Origin: Gammaproteobacteria bacterium RIFCSPHIGHO2_12_FULL_38_11
GTDB lineage: Bacteria > Pseudomonadota > Gammaproteobacteria > Coxiellales > Coxiellaceae
DNA: 54,174 nucleotides
Reading direction: 5' to 3'
Assembly (NCBI GenBank): GCA_001801515.1
Contig: MGXX01000080.1
Location: 1 to 54,174, forward strand
In this document: piece after piece, positions 9,362-16,753 of the stretch
Layout of the letters: every line of letters starts with the position of its first letter
Numbering within the stretch: the stretch's first letter is position 1
Made by a program: the position numbers and the translations under genes
The notes under the pieces: model-generated
The model's database searches: none
The model's input: only the letters and a program-made list of their open reading frames with translations
Told to the model about the DNA's origin: nothing

Positions 9362-9613
9362 TTAAAAACTCGCGCGAATTCGCAAGGCATGGATATGTGT
9401 TTGCATTAATGATCCCAATGCTTCATACACCATGCGATGTTGTTGAATTGGCGTTTTCCCCTGAAAAACAGGGGATTTAATCACGACGGTAAAATGTCCG
9501 CTGTCTTGATGTGCGTGGCCTATGTGTTCGGCTTTGTCGTCAGTTACTTCGATAGACGCGCCGGTGAATATTTTTTTTAATGCGTCTTCGATTAAATTAA
9601 TTGTCGATGTCAT
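9362..9613 (-). CDS. bolA: BolA family protein
   Basis: BolA-family proteins work with monothiol glutaredoxins in iron-sulfur cluster handling, and some bind DNA. The 83-residue product has the typical short alpha-beta form, with HIGHAHQDSGHFTVVIKSPV, then the FQGKTPIQQHRMVYEAL helix and the conserved His near the C-terminus (HIHALRI). I chose the ATG at 9613, after GGGGAA; the longer frame to 9640 adds nine unlikely residues. It is the last gene of a minus-strand run yciB-yciI-bolA. Confidence 0.9.
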   Translation of the reverse strand: MTSTINLIEDALKKIFTGASIEVTDDKAEHIGHAHQDSGHFTVVIKSPVFQGKTPIQQHRMVYEALGSLMQTHIHALRIRASF

Positions 9614-9672
9614 GTTATTAAATTCCCCGGTTTCGCGCACGACCTCCCTTTTTCAACAAGGGTGGTATGTTG

Positions 9673-9972
9673 TTAAGGCAACACAATTTTAAATGGTTTT
9701 ACCGTAATACTTTGATACACTTCAGCTGTTGCAAAAGGATCCGCTGCTATCCATTCTTTCGCTTCGTCTAATGAATTAAATTTTGCAATAATTAATGAGC
9801 CGTGAATGCCTGCAACAAAGGGATTCTCGCCATCCTGATCCATCAATGGGCCTGCAGCAAGTAGGCGATTTTCGTCATTTAATATTTGTAGACGTGCTAA
9901 ATGCGCAGGGCGGATGCTTTTGCGTTTTTCTAATACGTTCTCTGCGTCTTCGCAGAGGATGGCGTAATACAT
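9673..9972 (-). CDS. yciI: YciI family protein
   Basis: The 99-residue protein begins MYYAILCEDAENVLEKRKSI and has the family segment RPAHLARLQILNDENRLLAA followed by GPLMDQDG, a central GIHGSLIIAKF strand and PFATAEVYQSI. YciI proteins are small ferredoxin-like-fold proteins of unclear role. The ATG at 9972 follows a clear GGAG; the longer open frame upstream is an overlap with yciB. yciB and yciI also lie near each other in enterobacteria, supporting the call. Confidence 0.9.
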   Translation of the reverse strand: MYYAILCEDAENVLEKRKSIRPAHLARLQILNDENRLLAAGPLMDQDGENPFVAGIHGSLIIAKFNSLDEAKEWIAADPFATAEVYQSITVKPFKIVLP

Positions 9973-10015
9973 GAGGGGTCTCCTTATTATTTTCATTGCA
10001 AGATTGCATTTCGTG

Positions 10016-10056
10016 CTTTGTCGCTTCCACTCGCTTACGCTCGGGGCTCTGAGTTG
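10016..10056. repeat. SEPRA repeat at the yciB 3' end
   Basis: On the minus strand the sequence AACTCAGAGCCCCGAGCGTA is followed by AGCGAGTGGAAGCGA. Nearly the same sequence occurs on the plus strand inside scpA at 11470-11506. In yciB it encodes NSEPRA and the TAA stop. A looser copy lies downstream of serC. Confidence 0.85.
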
Positions 10057-10577
10057 ATTATATAGCGCGACATATATATCGCTTGCCCAATCGTGAATGC
10101 CACCGTCAACCCCAGTGTGCCAAATAATTTGAAATTTACCCATGAATTTAGCGAATAATGATATACCACATAAATATTTAAAAATCCGAGAAACATAAAA
10201 AATCCTGCCCACGCCGTATTTAAATGTACCCAGATTTTTTCAGGTAATAAAATTTTATCTGCCAGCATGCGTGCCATTAAATTTTTCTTCGAAAAATAAT
10301 GACTGTAAATTAAGGCGATGGAAAATAACCAGTAAATAATGCTGGGTTTCCATTGAATAAAAATTGCTTTGTGTAGAATTAAGGTAAAACTCCCTAAAAT
10401 AAAAACGCTGACTAAAGTAATCACATGCAGTTTTTCAAATCGCTTGTGTATCAACCAATAAATCACATTTTGAAGTGCACAGGCACCCATGGTGACTGTC
10501 GTTGCAACATAAACACCCCAGAGTTTATAGGCGATAAAAAAGCAAATAATGGGAAAGTAATCGAAAAGTAGTTTCAT
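10035..10577 (-). CDS. yciB: YciB/IspZ inner-membrane septation protein
   Basis: YciB is a multi-pass inner-membrane protein linked to cell-envelope synthesis and septation. The 180-residue product starts MKLLFDYFPIICFFIAYKLW, typical of the family, and has five or six hydrophobic segments plus the conserved LNTAWAGFFMFLGFLNIYV region. The last six residues (NSEPRA) and the stop come from a repeat also found in scpA, so the natural C-terminus may have been a few residues different. It is first in the yciB-yciI-bolA run. Confidence 0.93.
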   Translation of the reverse strand: MKLLFDYFPIICFFIAYKLWGVYVATTVTMGACALQNVIYWLIHKRFEKLHVITLVSVFILGSFTLILHKAIFIQWKPSIIYWLFSIALIYSHYFSKKNLMARMLADKILLPEKIWVHLNTAWAGFFMFLGFLNIYVVYHYSLNSWVNFKLFGTLGLTVAFTIGQAIYMSRYIINSEPRA

Positions 10578-10652
10578 AATGGGCTCATTGTTATTGTCTA
10601 TTTGGACCTGCTTACTGTATCATAAACAAACTATTCACCACGAGTTCTAGCG

Positions 10653-11561
10653 ATGAATCAATTAGTTACAGCAGAAAATGCCCAGTTTCATCAAGACAAC
10701 ATCATCAAGGTATGCGGGGAAGTTGTCAATGCGTTACCGCTTGATCTTTACATCCCTCCTGATGCCTTGCGGGTTTTCTTGGAAACATTTCAGGGCCCGT
10801 TGGATTTATTGCTTTACCTTATTAAAAAACAAAACATCGATATTCTTGATATTCCCATCAAAGCAATCACCACGCAATATGTGCAATATGTCGAACTTAT
10901 GCAAGAATTGCAATTGGAATTGGCAGCGGAATATTTATTGATGGCTGCGATGCTGGCTGAAATTAAATCCCGTTTACTGTTACCGCGACCTCAAATGACG
11001 GATGAACAAGAAGTGGATGATCCGCGCGCTGAATTAATTCGACGTTTACAACTATATGAGTGTTTTAAAAAAGCGGCACAGGATTTAGAAGGATTAAAAC
11101 AAGTTGATCGCGATATTTTTCTGGCAAGTGCAATTGCCCCGCCAATGGATATTACCGTTGCGCCACCTGAAGTGCCGATGCAAGATTTACTCGATGCCTT
11201 TGTGGCTGTGATGACACGCGCACGCCTGTTTGCCGACCATAAAGTTGAAAAACAAATTTTATCTATCCGTGAACGCATGACACGCGTATTAGAATTAATT
11301 AATGCTGAAGAATTTGTCGCTTTTACAGGCTTATTTACAGTAGAAGAAGGACGAATGGGGGTTGTGGTGACATTTATTGCGATCCTCGAATTAATGCGTC
11401 AATCCACTATTGAAATTGTGCAAAATGAGCCTTACGGATTGATCTATATTAAGCTCAGAGCTGTGAGTAACTCAGAGCCCAGAGCTGAAGCGAGTGGAAG
11501 CGACGAAGCGTTTACTCAAATTGACGAGACTATTTCTACAAAAATTATAGGTGACTCATGA
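10653..11561 (+). CDS. scpA: Segregation and condensation protein A
   Basis: ScpA is the kleisin subunit that joins SMC heads and ScpB in chromosome condensation. The 302-residue protein has the N-terminal FQGPLDLLLYLIKKQNIDIL motif, the following DIPIKAITTQYVQYV segment, LAAEYLLMAAMLAEIKSRLL, and a C-terminal winged helix (VVVTFIAILELMRQSTIEIV). After the normal end (YGLIYIKL) it carries about 35 extra residues that include NSEPRAEASGSDEAF, encoded by the same repeat that ends yciB. It overlaps scpB by 4 bp (ATGA), so the two are translationally coupled. Confidence 0.95.
   Translation: MNQLVTAENAQFHQDNIIKVCGEVVNALPLDLYIPPDALRVFLETFQGPLDLLLYLIKKQNIDILDIPIKAITTQYVQYVELMQELQLELAAEYLLMAAMLAEIKSRLLLPRPQMTDEQEVDDPRAELIRRLQLYECFKKAAQDLEGLKQVDRDIFLASAIAPPMDITVAPPEVPMQDLLDAFVAVMTRARLFADHKVEKQILSIRERMTRVLELINAEEFVAFTGLFTVEEGRMGVVVTFIAILELMRQSTIEIVQNEPYGLIYIKLRAVSNSEPRAEASGSDEAFTQIDETISTKIIGDS
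11470..11506. repeat. SEPRA repeat inside scpA
   Basis: The sequence AACTCAGAGCCCAGAGCTGA followed by AGCGAGTGGAAGCGA is read in frame as NSEPRAEASGS. It matches the yciB 3' repeat at about 33 of 35 positions in the same frame; where yciB has TAA this copy has GAA, so translation continues. Confidence 0.85.
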
Positions 11562-12205
11562 ACGAATTCGAATCCGCAGAAAAAATCCTAGAAGCCGCAT
11601 TATTTTCAGCAGCAGAACCCCTGCCAGTTGATAAATTAGCGCAATTATTTTCTGAGGAAAATCGTCCGAGTAATGCAGATATTCGCCATTGGTTATCTGA
11701 TTTAAAAACCGTTTATGAAGACCGCGGTGTTGAGTTAGTTGAAGTTGCCAGTGGTTATCGTTTTCAAGTAAAAACGCTGTATGCGCAATTTATTCAACGA
11801 TTGGCAGAACGCAAACCCCCGCGCTATACGCGTGCCTTTTTAGAAACATTGGCGCTAATTGCCTATCGTCAACCGGTAACGCGGGGTGAAATTGAAGATG
11901 TGCGTGGTGTTACAGTTAATCCCAATATCATTAAAACATTATTGGAACGTGAATGGATTAAAATTGCAGGATATCGCGATGTGCCTGGAAAACCAGCCTT
12001 ATTTGCAACAACAAAATTATTCTTAGATTATTTTAATTTAAAAAGCGTTTCTGATTTACCGGCATTGTCTGAATTAGTGGATTTTGAGGCGTTGGAAAAA
12101 CAGTTGGGATTGGCGTTACCGAGTAGTGACAGTGTTAGTGACGGTGACAGTGAGAGCGACGGTGATACAACCAACACAGAAACGCAGGCGGAAGCCTGCG
12201 TGTGA
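11558..12205 (+). CDS. scpB: Segregation and condensation protein B
   Basis: ScpB forms a winged-helix dimer that binds ScpA in the SMC condensin complex. The 215-residue product shows ILEAALFSAAEPLPVDKLAQ near the start, the central RYTRAFLETLALIAYRQPVT, RGEIEDVRGVTVN, and GYRDVPGKPALFATT. After about residue 185 it has an acidic Ser/Asp-rich stretch (SDSVSDGDSESDGD) made from GTGACA-like hexamers, then TETQAEACV and the stop, which belong to the 56-bp repeat family. The tail is therefore repeat-built. It is coupled to scpA by a 4-bp overlap. Confidence 0.95.
   Translation: MNEFESAEKILEAALFSAAEPLPVDKLAQLFSEENRPSNADIRHWLSDLKTVYEDRGVELVEVASGYRFQVKTLYAQFIQRLAERKPPRYTRAFLETLALIAYRQPVTRGEIEDVRGVTVNPNIIKTLLEREWIKIAGYRDVPGKPALFATTKLFLDYFNLKSVSDLPALSELVDFEALEKQLGLALPSSDSVSDGDSESDGDTTNTETQAEACV
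12121..12165. repeat. GTGACA-type hexamer repeats in scpB
   Basis: Imperfect repeats of AGTGAC/GGTGAC encode alternating Ser, Asp and Gly near the ScpB C-terminus. The same hexamer forms an inverted pair in the gyrA leader (37950-38068). Confidence 0.7.
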
Positions 12206-12228
12206 ATATGAACCTTGCGGGGAATTTG
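12176..12228. repeat. 56-bp family repeat ending scpB
   Basis: The sequence ACACAGAAACGCAGGCGGAA then GCCTGCGTGTGA matches the end of the 56-bp unit and forms a GC-rich hairpin. It supplies the last scpB codons and TGA stop, and its continuation (CCTTGCGGGGAATTTGAATG) contains the ribosome-binding site and start of the next gene. Confidence 0.75.
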
Positions 12229-12229
12229 A

Positions 12230-13129
12230 ATGAACTTCGAAGACCACGAAAAATACCTTGTCGATTTAATTATCTTCACCCAAGTTGCGACCAAAAGGAG
12301 TTTTACGAAAGTCGCTGATGCTTTGAATATTTCAAAATCAGTTATCAGCAAGCGCATTTCACGCTTAGAAAAATTAGTGGGCGTGCAATTATTGCATCGC
12401 ACAACGCGTCAATTAATATTAACGGAAATCGGTCAAGCTTTTTATGAAAAATGCCTGCAAATTAAAGCGGGAATAGAAGAAGCCGATTCTTTTATCGCAT
12501 CTGAACAAGAAGATATTAAAGGTGTTATTAAAATTAACACACCATTGAGTTTTTCGCATTTATATTTGGTGCAGGCTCTCTGTGATTTTACAAAAAAACA
12601 TTCGAATGTGCATTTTGAAATGCTACCGGGTTCCGCTTATAAAAATTTTTTTGATAATAATTTAGATTTGGCTATTCGTGTAGGTGAACAAAACAACTCT
12701 ACTTTTCGTGCGCGAAAAATAATGGAAAGTTGTATGGTTGCGTGTGCATCACCAAAATATATTAAAAAACATGGAAAACCCAAACATCCGAATGATTTGT
12801 ATAATCACAATTGTTTGCTTTATTATGATTCGCCGACAGGCTTATTGTGGCGTTTTCATGAAGACGGCAAGGTGATTGATTTGAAAGTGCAGGGTAGTTT
12901 GATGGCATCCACTTCAGAAACATTAACGGCTGCGGCCTTGCATGATTTAGGGATCGTATTGTTACCGAAATATTTATTAGAAAAACAAATTGCTGAGAAA
13001 TCATTGATTCCGTTTTTAGAAGATTTTCTACCTGAAAAAATTAATATCTATGTGTTATATCCTCCTACGCAATATATTCCGCTGAAAACAAGGCTGTTTA
13101 TTGATTTTTTGGCGAAGCGGTTTATGTAA
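12230..13129 (+). CDS. LysR family transcriptional regulator
   Basis: The 299-residue protein has an N-terminal winged helix-turn-helix (residues about 10-65: FTQVATKRSFTKVADALNIS, then KSVISKRISRLEKLVGVQLL and HRTTRQLILTE) and a periplasmic-binding-like effector domain with YIKKHGKPKHPNDLYNHNCL, typical of the CrgA/DsdC-like group. The target genes are not evident; it reads in the same direction as scpB, and the neighbour downstream is a toxin-antitoxin pair. It resembles the LysR protein at 53198. The ATG at 12230 follows GGGG from the preceding repeat. Confidence 0.93.
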   Translation: MNFEDHEKYLVDLIIFTQVATKRSFTKVADALNISKSVISKRISRLEKLVGVQLLHRTTRQLILTEIGQAFYEKCLQIKAGIEEADSFIASEQEDIKGVIKINTPLSFSHLYLVQALCDFTKKHSNVHFEMLPGSAYKNFFDNNLDLAIRVGEQNNSTFRARKIMESCMVACASPKYIKKHGKPKHPNDLYNHNCLLYYDSPTGLLWRFHEDGKVIDLKVQGSLMASTSETLTAAALHDLGIVLLPKYLLEKQIAEKSLIPFLEDFLPEKINIYVLYPPTQYIPLKTRLFIDFLAKRFM

Positions 13130-13135
13130 ATAGCA

Positions 13136-13420
13136 CAGAAACTTAAGCCTGGAAGGGTGCGTTTCGGTGATGATCATATTGCTTATCGCGAGATTTGCAC
13201 GCACCCTTCCGGGCGCGTTTCGGTGATGATTATATTGTTTGTCGCGTGATTCGCACGCACCCTGCCGGGCGCATTTCGGTGATGATCATATTGCTTGTCG
13301 CGTGATTCGCACGCACCCTTCCGGGCGCGTTTCGGTGATGATCATATTGCTTATCGCGAGATTTGCACGCACCCTTCCGGGCGCGTTTCGGTGATGATTA
13401 TATTGTTTGTCGCGAGGTAG
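13136..13420. repeat. Five-copy 56-bp tandem repeat array
   Basis: Units start at 13161, 13217, 13273, 13329 and 13385, each exactly 56 bp apart. Each has GTTTCGGTGATGATCATATT, then GCTTATCGCGAGATTTGCAC and GCACCCTTCCGGGCGC, with a few substitutions. Copies 1 and 4 are closest to each other, as are 2 and 5, suggesting multi-unit duplication. The left edge (13136-13160) is an inverted end (GGAAGGGTGC). There are no unique spacers, so this is not a CRISPR array. It fills the gap between the LysR gene and the yefM promoter. Confidence 0.93.
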
Positions 13421-13430
13421 CATGTCGTTG

Positions 13431-13467
13431 TTGCCATTATCTTAATGTTGTACTATAATACGTACAA
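13431..13467 (+). promoter_or_regulatory. yefM-yoeB promoter with overlapping operator
   Basis: A -35 box TTGCCA (13431-13436), a 17-bp spacer and a -10 box TATAAT (13454-13459) lie 28 bp before yefM. The inverted repeat TTGTAC...GTACAA (13448-13453 and 13462-13467) brackets the -10 box. YefM-type antitoxins bind palindromes with a TGTACA core, so this is the likely autoregulatory site. Confidence 0.8.
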
Positions 13468-13494
13468 TGAAACTCATAATCAAGGTGGCAACAG

Positions 13495-13749
13495 ATGGAA
13501 AACATGACCTACTCTAATTTTCGAAGTCATTTGGCGGATGCGCTTGACCGCGTAGTGGACGACCATCAACCTATTTTAGTGACGAGACAATCCGGTAAGC
13601 CTGCGGTTGTTATGTCATTAGAAGATTTTAAATCCTATGAAGAAACGGCCTATTTAATGGCGAGTGCGAATAATGCAACGCGTCTTAATCAAGCGATACA
13701 GCAGCTTGAAAAAAAGAAAGGTAAAATCAAAGGATTAATAGAAGAATGA
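13495..13749 (+). CDS. yefM: YefM/Phd family antitoxin
   Basis: The 84-residue antitoxin has the N-terminal DNA-binding Phd/YefM fold (MTYSNFRSHLADALDRVVDD, then PILVTRQSGKPAVVMSLEDF) and a C-terminal toxin-wrapping part (residues about 55-84). It neutralises YoeB and represses its own operon through the palindrome over the -10 box. It overlaps yoeB by 4 bp. The first codon could also be the second Met (residue 4). Confidence 0.95.
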   Translation: MENMTYSNFRSHLADALDRVVDDHQPILVTRQSGKPAVVMSLEDFKSYEETAYLMASANNATRLNQAIQQLEKKKGKIKGLIEE

Positions 13750-14000
13750 ACTTAGTGTGGGCCTCCAATGCTTGGGATGATTATTTGTCATGGCAAACCC
13801 AAGACAAAAAAATATTGCGGCGCATTAACGATTTGATTAAAGCGATTCAACGCGATCCATTTACAGGTGTTGGTGATCCAGAACCACTCAAACATAACTG
13901 GAGCAGTTATTGGTCGCGACGCATTACCCGTGAGCATCGATTAGTCTACAAAGTTTTCCGCGATGAATTGTGGATTGCGCAATGTCGTTATCATTATTGA
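13746..14000 (+). CDS. yoeB: YoeB family mRNA interferase toxin
   Basis: YoeB cleaves mRNA in the ribosomal A site when the antitoxin is lost. The 84-residue product is the same length as E. coli YoeB and keeps the key positions: Glu46 in GDPEPLKHN, Arg65 in SRRITREHRLVY, and the C-terminal CRYHY with His83 and Tyr84. The toxin looks intact and it is translationally coupled to yefM. Confidence 0.96.
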   Translation: MNLVWASNAWDDYLSWQTQDKKILRRINDLIKAIQRDPFTGVGDPEPLKHNWSSYWSRRITREHRLVYKVFRDELWIAQCRYHY

Positions 14001-14014
14001 ATGGAGGGTGGTTT

Positions 14015-15208
14015 TTAGGATAGGGATTCCACTTTCTCTTGTTGCGTACATTGTGAAATCACATCTACTTTTTCAATCCTCAAAAAACGACTCGTTAATT
14101 TTTGCGATGATTTATGTACGAGCTCGACATCCTGATTTGCTTGATTAATGTGTTTTGCCAAATCATCCATGCGTTTTTGGAAACGATCGAAATCTTTTCC
14201 GAGCCCGATCAAATGCTCCTGTATAATATGCACTTGCTGGCGTGTTGCTGCATCTTTTAAAACAGCGCGCGCGGTCGTTAATATTGCCATCATGGTTGTG
14301 GGTGAAACCAACCAGACATGTCTTTGCTGAGCAAAGTCTATTAAATCTGAATAATGGGCGTGAATTTCGGCAAATATTGCCTCCGCTGGAATAAATAACA
14401 TTGCGCCATCAGCTGTTTCATTGGGGATAATATATTTTTCCGCAATGTCCTGTATGTGTTTTTTAATGTCAGTTCGAAATTGTTGCTCAAGTGCTTTTTT
14501 ATCTGAATCATTCGTGCAGCTTTGCAATTTACGGTAATTTTCTAATGGAAATTTTGCATCAATTACGATATTGCCTGTGGGTTCGGGCAAAAATAATAAA
14601 CAGTCTGCGCGTTTGCCGTTGGTTAAGGTGTGTTGTAATGAAAAATGTTTTTCAGGCAGCATGTTGTGAAGTAAACCGCTTAATTGCACTTCACCAAAAG
14701 CGCCACGTGATTTTTTGTCGGATAATATTTCTTGTAAACTCACCACGCTGGTTGATAGTTCAGTTATTTTTTTCTGTGCTTCGTCAATAATTGCTAAACG
14801 TTTAATAACATCCATAAATGTAGAGGTTGTTTTTTCAAAACCTGTTTCCAATTGCTTATTTACTTCACCGCTGATTTCTTTTAACTTTTCTTGTGTGGTT
14901 TGGGTGAGCTTATCAAATTGTTCTGTTAAGCGTTGCGCATTTTGATGTAGCAGGGTGGCGATTTGACTTCGCATTTCAACTGATGCACTTTGCATTGACT
15001 CTTGAATTAATTTTAAACTTTGAATTTGATGTTGATCAAATTGCTGACGTGCCATTTGCTGCGCCATTTGTTGTTCTTTTAATAGCTGTTCAGTTTGTTC
15101 GCGTTGTGTAAAAAGATTTTTAATGCGGTCATTTGTGAGGAAACTGATGACCATGATGACGCAGAGTAGGGCTGCTGATATTACGCTGATGATGATTGTT
15201 GGGGACAT
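14015..15208 (-). CDS. rmuC: DNA recombination protein RmuC
   Basis: RmuC limits DNA inversion and rearrangement in E. coli and is predicted to have a nuclease-like fold. The 397-residue protein has an N-terminal membrane anchor (residues about 5-25), a Gln-rich coiled coil (about 35-160), and the conserved domain with KKSRGAFGEVQLSGLLHNML, IVIDAKFPLENYRKL and MLFIPAEAIFAEIHAHYSDL. A short C-terminal coiled coil follows. It is convergent with yoeB. Confidence 0.93.
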   Translation of the reverse strand: MSPTIIISVISAALLCVIMVISFLTNDRIKNLFTQREQTEQLLKEQQMAQQMARQQFDQHQIQSLKLIQESMQSASVEMRSQIATLLHQNAQRLTEQFDKLTQTTQEKLKEISGEVNKQLETGFEKTTSTFMDVIKRLAIIDEAQKKITELSTSVVSLQEILSDKKSRGAFGEVQLSGLLHNMLPEKHFSLQHTLTNGKRADCLLFLPEPTGNIVIDAKFPLENYRKLQSCTNDSDKKALEQQFRTDIKKHIQDIAEKYIIPNETADGAMLFIPAEAIFAEIHAHYSDLIDFAQQRHVWLVSPTTMMAILTTARAVLKDAATRQQVHIIQEHLIGLGKDFDRFQKRMDDLAKHINQANQDVELVHKSSQKLTSRFLRIEKVDVISQCTQQEKVESLS

Positions 15209-15238
15209 GGTGAACTCTCTAATGTATGGTTGTTGTTT

Positions 15239-15895
15239 TTACAAGTAGGAATAACGTGATTGGATCACAACACCCAATAGTTTAACAGATTTTGTTAATG
15301 GGTCTGCTTTTGTTTTGTCATTGAGGGCGAATAATAGTGTTTCGCGCCCATCGACAGATAATTTACGCAGGGTTGCTTCTTTGGTTTCAGGATAGTGCAC
15401 AATCACCAAATCGCCATCGGATGGAATTGCTTTTGCATCAACAATAAAAATACTGCCACGTAGAAATTGCGGTTCAGTGTTGGCGCGGCTTTTTAAGGCG
15501 TAGCGTAGATCAGTATTTTGATCGTCGACAATGACCCATTGATCGTGGTTATCAGAGGAAAAATGCTTAATTATTTTTTGTGATTTTAGGCAATCAGTCC
15601 AGGAAATAATTGGGATGGATTTTCCGGTTGATAATGCCTTATTGTTTTTAAATGCCTGATTGCTAAATAGTCTATCCAGTGTAACACCGAAATAATTCGC
15701 CAACGTTTGTAATGTTGATATGCGTGGATCTGTCGTATTTCCTGATAATATTTTATGAAGCGTAGGTTGCGGAATACCGGTTTGCCTGGCTAATGCTGCT
15801 TCGTGTATTTTTTCTTTGATAATAAAATTTTGTAAATTAGTGATTAAATTTTTGTTGTTTGTGGTTGTTATTTTTTGGATTTTAATGGGTTTCAT
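15239..15895 (-). CDS. XRE/S24-type repressor lacking the catalytic Ser-Lys dyad
   Basis: The 218-residue protein has a Cro/CI-type helix-turn-helix (residues about 30-75: EAALARQTGIPQPTLHKILS) and a LexA/CI-like C-terminal domain (about 92-218) with FLRGSIFIVDA and GDLVIVHY. In self-cleaving relatives the first conserved block contains a Ser-Met pair; here the matching place reads RANTEP. The position of the general-base Lys falls in ATLRKL and may be Arg. It is probably a non-cleaving repressor. No prophage genes surround it, so it may be a domesticated regulator. It lies 30 bp upstream of rmuC on the same strand. Confidence 0.85.
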   Translation of the reverse strand: MKPIKIQKITTTNNKNLITNLQNFIIKEKIHEAALARQTGIPQPTLHKILSGNTTDPRISTLQTLANYFGVTLDRLFSNQAFKNNKALSTGKSIPIISWTDCLKSQKIIKHFSSDNHDQWVIVDDQNTDLRYALKSRANTEPQFLRGSIFIVDAKAIPSDGDLVIVHYPETKEATLRKLSVDGRETLLFALNDKTKADPLTKSVKLLGVVIQSRYSYL

Positions 15896-15920
15896 TGCGT
15901 GGTTCTGTGTTTATTTAACG

Positions 15921-16138
15921 CCATTCTCAACTTTTACAGTAATCTTAAACAGTGCCAATGGAAGCAGGAGCGCTAGCGACTGCGAAACTTGCATGCACAG
16001 TAGCGTCGTATTTCACCAAAGGTTTGTTCGTACTTGTTCGATGATGAAAAAACGCTACTAAACGTGTTAGTTTCGCGGTCGCTAGCGCTCTCGCTTCCAC
16101 TGGCTTCGAATCAACTACCAATTAAAAGTTGAGAATGG
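15921..16138. mobile_element. 218-bp nested inverted-repeat element
   Basis: Outer arms CCATTCTCAACTTTTA (15921-15936) and its complement (16123-16138) are perfect over 16 bp. Inside lie arms of the ACAGTGCCAATGGAAGC... family (15949-15989 and 16069-16104), a diverged copy of the element at 9175-9326. This could be one element inserted within another or a longer form of the same family. It carries no gene and accounts for most of the 388-bp gap here. Confidence 0.8.
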
Positions 16139-16224
16139 TGTTTATTTACTAGCGAAAAGAATCATCGCAAATTATCACCTTAATTGCAAGACTCATATTG
16201 AGAATTGAAATATTTAAAAACGAC

Positions 16225-16253
16225 TTGAATTTAATTCAAAAAAGAATTATATT
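16225..16253 (+). promoter_or_regulatory. Putative promoter of the 16284 orphan gene
   Basis: TTGAAT (16225-16230), a 17-bp spacer and TATATT (16248-16253) form a good sigma70-type promoter 30 bp before the start codon. The -35 lies in a small palindrome (TTGAATTTAATTCAA). Confidence 0.55.
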
Positions 16254-16283
16254 TTGCAGCTCGCTAAATAAAAGGATTACACC

Positions 16284-16661
16284 ATGGATCTTTATAAGAG
16301 TACGGGTTGCAAAATTATTTTAATTGGTTATTTGATACAAGTTCCGATGCTACAAAATGACGCGTTGGATTATCATCAATATCATATTGAGGTTGAACGA
16401 AAAAGATTACTGCATTCCCATGTTGCAGGCATGACAGAAGAAAAAATTGAGCATTATTTTATTCGTGTTAATCATCTTGATTTACAAAGAATCATTAAAT
16501 TTGGTTTTTTAGGCATGTTGCTTTCTGTCACCGGTGATTTACATTCTTCTGAAATTATCGCCGAAAAAATAGATTTTATCGTGATACCTCAAGAGGGAAG
16601 TAATGAAAATAGGGGGTATGTGCCGAGTTTATTTGCAACTGCACTGAGTTATGTGCATTGA
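16284..16661 (+). CDS. Orphan 125-residue protein
   Basis: Not recognised. The ATG at 16284 follows AAAAGGATTACACC. The protein is soluble-looking and mixed alpha/beta, with a charged helical middle (YHIEVERKRLLHSHVAGMTE, then EKIEHYFIRVN), a short hydrophobic stretch (IIKFGFLGMLLSV) and a C-terminal strand-rich part. It has its own promoter-like sequence and sits between a repeat element and dapA. Codon use looks like that of its neighbours. Confidence 0.7.
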   Translation: MDLYKSTGCKIILIGYLIQVPMLQNDALDYHQYHIEVERKRLLHSHVAGMTEEKIEHYFIRVNHLDLQRIIKFGFLGMLLSVTGDLHSSEIIAEKIDFIVIPQEGSNENRGYVPSLFATALSYVH

Positions 16662-16753
16662 GTGGGAGTCGGATACGCTTGGTTTAAATGTGAATATTGA
16701 CACTGATCATTTAAAACATAACACTACAGCTTTACACCGAACAGGAGCGTATT

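Noticed and set aside
8900..9365. Two open frames after the giant gene
   Set aside because: One is a shifted frame of the giant gene's end and the other lies in the inverted-repeat element.
13136..13420. CRISPR array
   Set aside because: The repeats are directly adjacent with no unique spacers, and there are no cas genes.
15239..16138. Prophage remnant around the S24-type repressor
   Set aside because: No integrase, structural or lysis genes are nearby; the neighbours are rmuC and repeat elements.
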